The translations under genes and the position numbers were made by a program. A DNA stretch of 64,000 nucleotides from Elusimicrobiota bacterium (lineage in GTDB: Bacteria; Elusimicrobiota; Elusimicrobia; FEN-1173; JAKLIF01): NCBI GenBank assembly GCA_022709755.1, contig JAKLIF010000001.1:248001-312000 (forward strand), written 5' to 3'. Below, one piece after another: positions 40,601 to 45,006 of this stretch. How positions within the stretch are numbered: position 1 is the stretch's first letter; each line of letters begins with the position of its first letter. The notes below the pieces were generated by a model. That model saw nothing but the letters and a program-made list of their open reading frames with translations, searched no databases and had not been told where the DNA came from.

Positions 40601-43193
40601 TGTAACGGGCGTAACGCGGATTGGACTTCAAAAGTTGCAGGGCCTCCTCCGTCGTGTCGATGCGCCCGATATCGTCGGGCAAGGGCCATTCGTCGGGCTG
40701 GTTGCCGTCGGTCCGCAGATCTTCGGCGGAAACGCCGAGCGACTGGAGGACCGCCCGGTCGGTCTGGTCCAGATCCTTCACCGAGCCGGCCTGCCGGACC
40801 ACGAAATCGTCCATCCACTTTTCCACCGATGGCGGGAGAACGGGGGCCGAGGGCGCCTCGGGGACTTCCCGTACCGGCGTCTCAGTCGACGCCTCGAGGG
40901 ACCGTTGGGCCGAGATCAACACGGCCTTCCAACCGGTCTTATGGGCGATCGCCGACGGGGAGGTCAGGGTGTCGGTCATCTTCCGGACCATTTCCCGCGG
41001 TTTGTCGCCGGAGGTCACGGAGGACGGGAAAGACAGCGTCTTCACATAACGATGGAGGTTCTGGACGAGTCCCGCCAAATCCAGGGAACCCGATTCGTAG
41101 GACTGACCGAGCAGAGCGCGCCAATCCGCCTCCCCCATGAAAGGCCACACCGCGTGGAGTGACACCGCCAAATCTTTTTTATCGTCCGCGGGCAGGCCGA
41201 CCACGGCGCCGTCTTGGATCCACCGCCGGACATTCTCTTCCCCGATCTCAAGGACCGTCAGATCCCGCCGGTCCACGGTCCCCATGATGAACGGGACATC
41301 GGATTCGGCGCCGGCGATCGAACCCGCCACGAACCAGCGACCCTCTCGTTGGAACGGCTTGGCCACGACCGCCACATCGCGGATGAGCCCTTCCTGACCG
41401 GGATACGCCGCGGCCCAGCCGTCGATGAGCTTGGAAAAACTCTGGAGTCGTTCCGGATGTTCGGCCAACAGTTCGGTGGCCATGAGGATCGAGGCGATCT
41501 GTTTCTGGAAAAATGTTTTTTGGAGTTTGCTGGGGGACCGCAACGCTCCCACGGCCCGCTCCAGCTCCCGCTGAAACACCCGCTGACGGTTCCGGATCCC
41601 CTCCGACACCATCGGGACGACGGCGGAAGGGCGTGTCAGTGAAGGGCGGATGACCTCATAGGAGACCCGCTGGGACCGGAGGCCCGTCACGATTCCATCG
41701 GTGTGAAATCCGCCGGCCACGAGCACGGCCCGGGAGGACTTTTCCCGCCGCATCGCTTTCAACGTGTTCCCGACCAGGACCGCGTCGCGCTGATGGGCCA
41801 ATTCGTAATAGGAACGGACCAGCCCGTCCATCCGGGCGAAATCCGATTCGGACGACAGCAAGACCTTCAGATCCCTCAGCGAGGATTCGGGGCGGAGCCC
41901 TCCGCCCCAGTCCGAGGAGGACAATTCCTTCAGGGCGGACGACCAATCGACAGAGGACGACATCTTCTGGAGGCGGTCCCAATCCTTGGGCGAAAGACTC
42001 AGGGACCAGTAGAGGCCCTGGAGCCGCGTCCACTCGGCCAGACCCAACACGCGGCGCACCGTCGGGTCGTCGCTCAACCGGGCGAAAAGATCTTTTTGAA
42101 GACGGGACAATTCCTCGGCAAAACGGGTCTGGTCCAGCGATTGTTGGAGGGTGAGATATTCTTCATAGAGACGGGTCTGGGGAGCCTCGGTTCCCGTGGT
42201 CTTCGACCAGTCCGTCAGCTTCCTGGTGAAATCCAGCGGTGACAGACGGCCCAGACGAAAATCCAGGGCCGCGTTCAGACAGACCGCCGCTTCCTGCGGG
42301 GACACCGTCTCCGCGACGCGGCGAAGGACGGCCTCCCGTTCCCGCTGAAGGACCGTCGTGTCGAGCCGACGTTCCAGCCGGGAGACTTCCACGGCCAGGG
42401 AGACGTTGGGGAATGCCGCCCAATCAAACCCGGCGGGGATGAAAGTGGGGAGCTTGACCAGATAGTCGTGCAGAGAGATCCGTTGATCCTCGAAATCGGA
42501 TTGGAGTCGGTCCAGACGCCGGAGCGAATCCGGGAAGACGCGTTGCTTGACCCCGGCCAGATACCGTTCCACGTCCTGAAAAGGTCCCGACAGGGACCGG
42601 CGATAGGAGTCGGTCTGCGTCCTGGTCTGAAGATGGCGCTGATACAGGTCCGGGTCCTCGACGCCGACGATGCGGACGACGCCGGGTTGGTGGATCATGG
42701 CCAGATATTCTTCTCCGGTCAGATCGGCCTGGTTCAAGAAGAACTCGGCGACACGGGCCTTGACCTTGTCGTCGGGGAAAGCGGAAAGCCAATCCGTGGG
42801 GACTTCTCCCACCGCGCCTTCGACGCAGACGAGCAACGGATCGGGAGAGCGGTCGTCCTGGTCACTGCGGGGCGCAGTCAGAAAGGATCGGATGATCGTG
42901 GCGGCGTTGGCCTGGGCCGCCGGCATCCCGTGCGCGTCTTGGATGTGATAAACGGTCTGGGGGTCTTCCCGCTGGAACCAATGGGAATCGGCCGTCTCTC
43001 CCGCTTCCCGAGGGAACTCATGGGAGAACTGCGTCGACACCGCCGGTAACGGTTCTTCCCCCGGCCGATACAACGCGGCTTCCGCGTAGGGAGCCCCGAT
43101 CGTGGAGAAAAGGAAAACCGACGCCATCCCCGTCGCGGCCAGCCGCCTCAGGGTCTCCATCGAGAAACCGATCTTGATGTATGGATGTCTCAT
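25611..43193 (-). CDS. Giant exported multi-enzyme protein (5,860 aa): TraB/ChaN-like, two nucleotidyltransferase-like, RNase R (RNB), M48-like, HAD, DUF1152-like, adenosine-deaminase-like and phosphoglycerate-mutase-like modules
   Basis: One uninterrupted 17.6-kb frame. Residues 1-39 are a signal peptide (basic start, hydrophobic core, AEA cleavage site). Modules in order: ChaN/TraB-like (about 80-530; HIQDAHG at 83-89, GGFHTDG near 497); nucleotidyltransferase-like (870-1050; GS 902-903, D914/D916); a second, CCA-adding/OAS-like nucleotidyltransferase (1840-2080; GS 1851-1852, D1864/D1866); a low-complexity Ser/Lys linker near 2150; RNase II/R catalytic RNB (2420-3140; D2688, D2694, D2696, D2697 and PIRRF near 2996); two hydrophobic segments (3148-3200) then HELNH at 3272 (M48-like); HAD phosphatase (3625-3885; D3633/D3635); DUF1152-like (from 4095; GGGGD 4120-4124); adenosine-deaminase-like (4775-5275; H4787, H4789, H5145, E5148, H5176, D5253); phosphoglycerate-mutase-like (5390-5590; D5534). 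Start is weakly supported by a Shine-Dalgarno. Function as a whole unknown. Confidence 0.9.
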   Translation of the reverse strand: MRHPYIKIGFSMETLRRLAATGMASVFLFSTIGAPYAEAALYRPGEEPLPAVSTQFSHEFPREAGETADSHWFQREDPQTVYHIQDAHGMPAAQANAATIIRSFLTAPRSDQDDRSPDPLLVCVEGAVGEVPTDWLSAFPDDKVKARVAEFFLNQADLTGEEYLAMIHQPGVVRIVGVEDPDLYQRHLQTRTQTDSYRRSLSGPFQDVERYLAGVKQRVFPDSLRRLDRLQSDFEDQRISLHDYLVKLPTFIPAGFDWAAFPNVSLAVEVSRLERRLDTTVLQREREAVLRRVAETVSPQEAAVCLNAALDFRLGRLSPLDFTRKLTDWSKTTGTEAPQTRLYEEYLTLQQSLDQTRFAEELSRLQKDLFARLSDDPTVRRVLGLAEWTRLQGLYWSLSLSPKDWDRLQKMSSSVDWSSALKELSSSDWGGGLRPESSLRDLKVLLSSESDFARMDGLVRSYYELAHQRDAVLVGNTLKAMRREKSSRAVLVAGGFHTDGIVTGLRSQRVSYEVIRPSLTRPSAVVPMVSEGIRNRQRVFQRELERAVGALRSPSKLQKTFFQKQIASILMATELLAEHPERLQSFSKLIDGWAAAYPGQEGLIRDVAVVAKPFQREGRWFVAGSIAGAESDVPFIMGTVDRRDLTVLEIGEENVRRWIQDGAVVGLPADDKKDLAVSLHAVWPFMGEADWRALLGQSYESGSLDLAGLVQNLHRYVKTLSFPSSVTSGDKPREMVRKMTDTLTSPSAIAHKTGWKAVLISAQRSLEASTETPVREVPEAPSAPVLPPSVEKWMDDFVVRQAGSVKDLDQTDRAVLQSLGVSAEDLRTDGNQPDEWPLPDDIGRIDTTEEALQLLKSNPRYARYTAEDWAVIEKRYAVIGRILDALRAEFPDEELLSVQGYGSFINEPSRRPEDIDLFVTLKGDRKPKKVFLELESELDIEDLEVVAGGEKWLKQSPRNSRLTIYLATVARAGQTLWGQKIIESLPPVTPKNKVLMADLTVQNVDFIYFQEETLSASKARTRLTEALSLLTEAANPFYQPSLTAEEVRTGDLRDVLDDLYHEVAMAKKGVQKQAVQERLRDAWNRMSDEDRGRLEEQISSGSPVRGAYLDGSAADLVQRLWDVHQNLLMRLGIPTLAAALTSPMEVFYKYMVYQSIGLADEHIFESLTDVQVELGDEDYPHLEKIDFYSPVTLLGTGLDTPIQVTLQISDSPELIVSPDLHLLGQITRAGPDSPYMLTLQKSLLNMPAHVLKSVFKHELTEIVLIHQGFTAEDAHEMVLQNTLPEERMAVQLAVGDWIAAQQGIQILDQDSEGIDRSALPPAFWTSAVKITPIAKTDYAPYVDKVIADVALRLGYEPERDGLFVVSGDPKRIDFKISRYGLATLISEEALRASGNPTDLILRALFGAEESVSGLQIYSALTKLSGAKLGLTPDASGEMIFRLLNGLIKAHVSTGMSVSLAELVDGFLRAVQYQRSFPEESDVTEELLGELADLLLWNPTNPVMVNTYYKLILPKIVYNVTADSNTADFKGFWGEVDGIYSTVFRRRTALSGFELSRAITDVNWEVLGHTAARDGSYAVKEFDALNKNTVFEFKYRGRLKDLYSQLAGIDLSAKGKYYAKTACHLAFMVQRFIFGPTGRGGDLSSPQVTQRMGQIRNFVYHVCRPTPFLVEAVYKFLASRHIPVKVAPNGDIATKLSAAQFIDFIFDPENVRLFVLDAMDWKEQNLDQEAVDARVVSIQAALDGEPGRILKEAIMELDDRVFAQSQGKRRFDFIINFSRPPAEAMRFLRSAESVASRSETGSPLLEEILQSVSLSKDEVKQMRKINKTLELGIERMFRSLSPLAHFQVRSRGSTSRLTHVGNEPDYDLQVVFPPGWTDEKFKEYLLKNQGRIESSIKELIQKGLSGRRFLPFNVGRIEVGKTGTFPGFGMYATLGNTVTGKSDKGVYLLPVHVYDTAGRSVMKLDISLANSVKYANDYPDYFAKQLATVGKLGGAVAQEDLLRDIRLAKKFFVESIGGYSYWPKKSWRGHGPSGVGIEQMVMQSGRVRDEDKGQTIIEIGSFDRLMDRLYEVSRDGAGRKRSFEEAKKLWTVHNAFMAPSSFLEYLNQPVWDLLAYAAEQYHEAKASGTTITLGSLKKPQQPKPARFSPASSSKSSSKASSRKRKSVLGEVVLVVDSKKMGNAFRTIVTSVVNTVPSRSVAVSSVVEDEKKTDDGKRRYTLTLNIYEDTAPEDSAQAFLEIIRRLDTTASGSVLDVRKRAGVDQLSTVVRETTAKSAPADIVVSVKSKRELQSLKRDIDLFEEEIKKENIGLVSANVTKDLKGYNYLVHLYLEPAASHAAILSELSSYLSKINKSGKSVRVTGIQEKEPVRVPEEIEPVPPAVTLSEDVVETGTVEAAETESETGRLTLNLLKEFTLSGPSPAERGDEFLWAQGAKVMPDEFTGGWEQFYDKKPALNPGLKTARGLLRRDALGKTYIELAEKDPFGAETKAKKTKIYIPTEKAEGILTFTMVEVVYSTKDIERKQQMKKGKGSEKAPSAMAFFVKPIGAYPADMTIGTVQKLGEQYVLVPLFKENGNYKGAFGPIALKTDPALQVGDIMLCHVRPVSDGFLAEPMKRLGDKITPDIAAHAIALYNGARGYMEKGVIEQAEHYAKDEMVAREFDDLKKNASSEAAARMQDLRDLPFVTIDPIGAGDLDDAYYIEKHADGSYTWYLATANVGQFVRPGTPAFRAAAKIGNTFYSFNKDGVPEYPMNHPVVSKYVSSLLAGHDRLSMLTRMEFDAQGNMKESHVSTALVHVKGRYSYEQAAQLMRGEKGHGIKYEKQVTLAQELANKLKAMDHARGKMNLHFTMVRPHKDAAGIWSAKVQEEDPVLTESHQIIEELKVYGNRALAVILTEITEKYEVPHISRVHPPVDEDRNRQVRQKLAQAGLPWPDSMSMADYLAMLRQNTKLTEEAKEVMQSIVLQSRSTAIYQVMDKEGHEGLAFQPGEYDHPSAPIRRFSDTYNQNLLHAYLTGRDPREVYQAVLKDVRDMGFKDMEDFCEHINGRQSLSSNLERDYLKFISLYELAKPENQNREMSGYVRQVMPGNFPRVVIQLRDIPVSFMLEGTQASGLDVLNEVRVTIQGADLAESKVTATVVKGATPKAKLKSASTALTAATLWAAALTALGLTFGMNGLVVLGVGVSIPFLAQSAMIFAAAHEWLPDYGVIPEIRTAPVLQYYRPRNPTYPSRLDRWSSFWDRYKAAGVQMGEVAIRPEVMKRLPPRIQKWFVTHELNHLRFHDLLPRFAKSPWSRLVEEMAVSTADLLTWRFKNALTAYRHMQEDYSIRRSATVRSNPDVLVWLKHAHIPPELQRDVTRLLIASPDVWNFESVQRLIQLLQDPRIDDQWVQIIKKLAPVDGLSGLLRRVDFSVFDVQGDFDDWDLETLGTFRQFKQSLEVLQNAAALERGGYHLANLGYEMDYVDADGQNRRVVLDALAINFETGSVRVMVAPLHPWDQKSQGRIESQQTEMEDLLGERIRGIVSAFSRNFRPGGALDTVRRIEFVVPVQKQYLRAGADWQDRVGKSYSGPDGRSVELGVKVSAVHDPILFHPKGLGIQAHRGYVRQDADDLRGHMNALRLTRAMTGRVKVFATDIDDTQAYHNGVILPENQEFLKALLSNNMPVAIITGKSNMPMLLDKQLAPFLRSLKAKHLRNLYIYAASGSRVFQVRGYDAKRNQWITEEIWTHPLASGSPQALEVKKIVGGLFDQAIEKFSLKNSRKLNFGVGDVLEPSEADRHKLLPMAMFIESELNRHPWLVQEGITLSVTLGGGRDVGVDPSGKASALQDLMKRFGARPEEVFYMGDSFLKFGNDDATRRKFQNLNYAHVTSPVETTHYLQRLSDFLFRVSSKRSHAFGRAQSVKALSIAMLLSAITPTALFGAVVHGAVAGAVRTIETLDPDGEVDLSKERLVDQWVREMTRSQKIQFQTAYLSKEDMEKRFGSGSALSVSPYERTVFLRKEWIVRSDSRFKNILRSIALPILLNASLTSYSRPFRFWKYLLFAPLRVAEVLFRSARILYRQSLKPFLPSIWGRAELYQKITDEKQLDTPDIADNFLGKLEYDLEQWKQGKAPRPVVYIRNTGGGGDVLNNIYLAQRYKDMGAEVVLISIHQKKAGLWVPKDMRVRVKNEKEEDPVYKWDEKTGQYVYDHDAGYGRDIHDLEDVELALPENPDSVVNKHIFRVTPQTHIKGADAPIAESNLVKFMDESYGPANFYMVAMKDSPVDVARSEYELFKERFAGRNVYVVITGTGGDFISNEAPLKCSPVNEEYHMLVLRQMLKNYEKERPKSGFTWRSMIFQESSPGADLESSPGNLQKTLEILWEKRIFMGAMTPWNNAQGIRQALEAVRLGVASSANMEFIRKIQPVLEKPSWMIRFLARLESFLEKSPRVLKIVRALPLPGYFAFRKRLIVAGTIQRNDTYGMDDPIQKPGGLIMQDSLYFHWSRMREWLVPYTALPPPSVAKYLTFKEMAVLIGRTQGSTHEGVKPTEAETLILKKYHEMRQGPSAAVLRRILAGTDDDLMPADYEKIFSPYKQLFLDLLDQTLNFKLYIVSRQEDGKTLDPDGTRDVRLLILLMAQYFLDKSGELDDRQGHMSVRLLQLNPMPAPNYDLYVMPRVGQTVDVDNAVQFAKRIYQWRDNRTLTARLEQAGTVSDVMFSVFDLLLSPHQNAFVRRNIQYNIFDLALRAAKELNYVRPSLDEKKQALVDQAVAQIMSVAESRQDPKSLDISKSDFANALMRLARLYEKSELHRHLSGSLSPMLLMVLYWISPVARRDFIREMLSQDPERVDVDAVFAEYFGGPADPRRRAEMVEWLTSLGAENVRLGDPDFIKTLKDYFGTEWQFRQAIQRAERFIEYRPKKGEGTLKEYIWFNKTGEIPLRNNATANHIALRESILAEYYNDNVTVMELQMSGLRPGEQSTLPEIVSKYMKAFDEVDEITGGHARPAAVLVTRKEPEAILRDKGRSAIEASGLFYRQNKDLPFPRLVDALRQWLEAQVFTADLSASDLAEEKTWLDEFMEQLELFRESRRLNDEEFVKLVFLSEAARREQVQRVNDLIALRKDWWVTNPRYARRLVGIGSVGSEEDFFPWTMLPAMRLARRNGLKVSMHVGEAWRPQEQKLALLRVKQVISSGHVDRLEHITILGVLPKHNTVGYTREEILELRQLRREILPAIAKSRIPVVSMPTSNVRLSVVNDYKSHFLQFFYKLGINVAVAQDNSWIFDTRGASGERIKIWLAHPDMRFVDWLAIEQNGFRNAFSDSSLKETPLISNISQQWVAREVERLVGSSNHSRAGDLMDMLRTFFLWPITPWLRLPAGSVSMGALLGIYDKMSGEIQYLRSRRGRPVKKMVAPTPLSGSTRHLLYGSHPGIDGIRQTLRAHGQSMSEDLVVRLTGGSDRDGSRLVKNIADRLKSDDIVSVRMTGTVSGGEGAVSMNDVDRKIGRILEEARRQNARVVISADRPEYPYPSARMPFFYFDPSLSPRDPRSPELRRGGMAADVGPTVCHMMGLPSPEGDEGQSLLPSTVAGRQQKVILVVLDDLDLAFLSEEKNAAETPKMPYLTSLAENYPFTTLLARGSKPSDGPAPVSKTVTGPTPVIPSPAPNWSHNTVELVVTDLRGWVDIRADGSVVIDGMGRDLVREQIERAREVNARGQKVLFSLVLDTSIIGSDSEKTRFTNELIAKLAIPQEMVSDKLVFDVDRWKTPERIAEQIQSVSGRGSWRTWKVWILTHPDGAIWWEKVAQKAGWPTVAFQILNVGLRVEVTGAALAWLKSMLKDRYGYTEDDVARLLAPHRQGNAVVLESEKIGAERLDQWHEQQTLFNIQA
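30824..30833 (-). repeat. Ten-base G tract inside the giant gene
   Basis: Ten consecutive C on the plus strand, read as G on the coding strand, encode the glycine run of the GGGGD motif (residues 4120-4124). Tracts of this length are known slippage sites in replication and transcription. Confidence 0.9.
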
Positions 43194-43331
43194 ACTTATA
43201 TGTATATATTAAGGAGTCTGCATTAAGGAACGAAGAGGTGAATGTAACAATGATGTAAACTTATGTTCCGTCTTCAAATTAAATGATATCATCGGAAAAG
43301 ACGATAAAAAGTTCCCGGGAGGATCGAGACC

Positions 43332-43859
43332 ATGGATAAAAATGTCGACTTAAAGGATGTCCTTCATGTCCTGAGGAAAGACCCCTACGTGACAGCCCTC
43401 CAGAAATTGAGGCGGATGGGGGTCCTCCAGAAGCACTCCATCCAATCCGAACTGGGCGAATGGGTCGCACAGAAGATCTTCGGGGGAACGCGGATGGGGT
43501 CGACCCATCCGACCTACGACCTGGTCGGCACCGACAAGAAAACCTATCAGATCAAGACCCACAACCGCCTGGAAACCCACCTCAACCGCTGTTCTTCCGT
43601 CGGGCATAAACACGCCGACATCTACGTCATCTTCCTCCTCCGGGAAGATCTCAGTCTGGACAAGGCCCTGGGCGGAACCCTGAAAGAACTGCAGGAGAGC
43701 AACGCGTTGAGGTTGGACAAGCACGGCCAAAAGCTGCATTGGGGCATGATGCCGGAACTCACTCCGGAGAAAGCCCGCGAGTTGGGGGCTTTGGATATCG
43801 AGCCGCTGAAAGTCTGGAAAAATTCAGTCTCCAAAAAATCGCCCTCGGATTCGATCTAA
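43332..43859 (+). CDS. PD-(D/E)XK nuclease-fold-like protein
   Basis: 175 residues. An N-terminal helical stretch is followed by a core that fits the restriction-endonuclease fold: E43 in SELGEWVAQKIFGG, D63 in TYDLVGTD, and Q73-I-K75 in YQIKTHNR, i.e. the E-D-QxK pattern of DUF6998-like proteins. This would make it a small DNA- or RNA-acting nuclease or an inactive relative. GGAGG lies 9 bases before the ATG. It is transcribed divergently from the giant gene across a 138-base AT-rich interval and is followed 18 bases later by an S1/P1 nuclease gene, so both encode likely nucleic-acid enzymes. No methyltransferase or specificity partner is seen. Confidence 0.65.
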   Translation: MDKNVDLKDVLHVLRKDPYVTALQKLRRMGVLQKHSIQSELGEWVAQKIFGGTRMGSTHPTYDLVGTDKKTYQIKTHNRLETHLNRCSSVGHKHADIYVIFLLREDLSLDKALGGTLKELQESNALRLDKHGQKLHWGMMPELTPEKARELGALDIEPLKVWKNSVSKKSPSDSI

Positions 43860-43877
43860 TCCCATCGCCCCCTCTCC

Positions 43878-44723
43878 GTGTTCCGCCGGCTCGTTGTATC
43901 ATTTCTGAGCGCCAGCGTCCTGTTGGGGGGATGTCCCGCCCCCTCCCGGTCATGGGAAGAAAAGGGACACGTCCTCATCAACGGGCACGCCATCGACTCG
44001 CTGCCGGAACCGCTCCGTGGTTTCTTCAGCACCCATCGATCAACGATGGAAAAACGCTCCCAAGACCCTGATTATTGGAAGCTGGATGATGAGGAAGAGC
44101 GCCGTTACCACTACATCGACATCGACGCTCTGAGACCCTATCCCTTCACGGATTTCCCTCTCGACTACGAAGCCGCCACGCGCGCGTTCGGGCGGCTCCG
44201 TTTGAGGGAGGAAGGGGAACTCCCGTGGCGCATCGAGGAATATTTCGACATCCTGGTTCAAGATTTCGAGAACGGCCAATGGGAAGACGCCGCCTACACG
44301 GCCGCGATCCTGGGGCACTACGTCGCCGACCTGCATCAACCCCTGCACACGACCAAGAATTATGACGGAGACCTGACGGGTAACAAAGGCGTCCATTCCC
44401 GATTCGAGGGGAACCTCCTCGACCGGTTGGGCGATCTGACCCTCTCGGTCTCCTCCGCCGTCTATGTGGAGGACCCCGTCGCCTCGACGCTGGAAGTCGT
44501 CCGCTCGGGATATCCCCTGATCCGGACCATACTCCAGGCGGACTCCGAAGCCGGGCGGGCGGCCTCGGGAGACGAGGAGCGTTATTTGGGGATCCTTGAA
44601 CAAAAGTTGCGGCCTCTCGTTGAGAAGCGTCTCTCCGAAGCCTCCTCCTTTTTAGGATCTCTGATCTACTCGGCCTGGTCTCTCGCCGAAAAACCGAATC
44701 CCCCCTCTTCTCCGTCGGAATAA
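43878..44723 (+). CDS. Exported S1/P1-type zinc nuclease
   Basis: 281 residues from a GTG start. Signal peptide about 1-25; the predicted mature protein starts at Trp26, and S1/P1 nucleases require an N-terminal Trp as a zinc ligand. Trp26 and His31 keep the family's W1/H6 spacing. Further ligands: His in YHYIDID, and the H-x3-D-x5-H series in GHYVADLHQPLH, then GNKGVHSRFE. In the last motif the usual Asp four residues after His is Glu. The family cleaves single-stranded RNA and DNA and removes 3'-phosphates in the periplasm or outside the cell. A lipobox-like LGGC at 16-19 is an alternative export signal but would leave Trp26 internal. Confidence 0.85.
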   Translation: MFRRLVVSFLSASVLLGGCPAPSRSWEEKGHVLINGHAIDSLPEPLRGFFSTHRSTMEKRSQDPDYWKLDDEEERRYHYIDIDALRPYPFTDFPLDYEAATRAFGRLRLREEGELPWRIEEYFDILVQDFENGQWEDAAYTAAILGHYVADLHQPLHTTKNYDGDLTGNKGVHSRFEGNLLDRLGDLTLSVSSAVYVEDPVASTLEVVRSGYPLIRTILQADSEAGRAASGDEERYLGILEQKLRPLVEKRLSEASSFLGSLIYSAWSLAEKPNPPSSPSE

Positions 44724-44757
44724 TAACCCTCCTCTTCGTCCGGTTCCAAAATCCCCA

Positions 44758-44786
44758 TTGACAAAATCGGGGAGCTCTGTTACACT
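44758..44786 (+). promoter_or_regulatory. Sigma70-type promoter of the amt-glnB operon
   Basis: TTGACA, a 17-base spacer and TACACT: a perfect -35 and a good -10. Transcription would begin near 44793, just before the first regulatory hairpin, giving a leader of about 215 bases. Confidence 0.8.
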
Positions 44787-44794
44787 GAGCATTA

Positions 44795-44834
44795 GCACAT
44801 TGTTGTGCGTTTGTTTTCGGGACAGCGGAGTCCT
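44795..44834 (+). promoter_or_regulatory. Tandem A1/G4 hexaloop hairpins: ANTAR-type antitermination site
   Basis: P1 is GCAC-ATTGTT-GTGC (44795-44808) and P2 is GGGAC-AGCGGA-GTCCT (44819-44834). Both stems close six-base loops with A at position 1 and G at position 4, the known recognition rule for dimeric ANTAR-domain RNA-binding regulators. They are separated by a 10-base linker. The 3' arm of P2 overlaps the 5' arm of the terminator at 44831-44869, so P2 binding and termination exclude each other. ANTAR leaders commonly control nitrogen-use genes, and amt-glnB follows here. Confidence 0.75.
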
Positions 44835-44869
44835 CCCAAGGCCATGAGGCCGGGGAGGATTTTTATTTT
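44831..44869 (+). terminator. Intrinsic terminator/attenuator in the amt leader
   Basis: Outer stem TCCTCCC / GGGAGGA (7 bp), inner stem GGCC-ATGA-GGCC, followed by TTTTTATTTT. It lies inside the transcribed leader and overlaps hairpin P2. Confidence 0.85.
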
Positions 44870-44888
44870 GGGCTGATCCCGCCGCTTT

Positions 44889-44904
44889 GAGACAACGGCG
44901 TCTT
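44889..44904 (+). promoter_or_regulatory. Third A1/G4 hexaloop hairpin, overlapping the second leader terminator
   Basis: GAGAC-AACGGC-GTCTT: four Watson-Crick pairs plus one G-U, with A at loop position 1 (44894) and G at position 4 (44897). Its loop and 3' arm overlap the 5' arm of the terminator at 44894-44944. No clear partner P1 hairpin with a hexaloop is seen upstream. Confidence 0.5.
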
Positions 44905-44944
44905 GGCTTCCGGTCGTTTCGGAGGCGAAGGCGCCGTTTTTTTT
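44894..44944 (+). terminator. Second intrinsic terminator in the amt leader
   Basis: Outer stem AACGGCG / CGCCGTT (7 bp), inner pairing CTTCCG / CGGAGG, followed by an eight-T run. Being upstream of amt, it acts as a second attenuator rather than an operon end. Confidence 0.75.
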
Positions 44945-45006
44945 CGGCCCGAGCCCCGGACACCTGTTGAAGCGGAGCGGCAAAACCACCAACAGGAGGA
45001 AATACC

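Noticed and set aside
43893-43934. Lipoprotein signal (LGGC) on the S1/P1 nuclease
   Set aside because: Lipidation would leave the catalytic Trp26 internal, whereas the W1/H6 spacing argues for cleavage just before Trp26 by signal peptidase I. Not fully excluded.
44793-44810. Sigma54 (-24/-12) promoter before amt
   Set aside because: TAGCAC-n5-TGTGC only superficially resembles TGGCAC-n5-TTGC; the invariant GG and GC are missing, while a clear sigma70 promoter and the P1 hairpin explain the bases.
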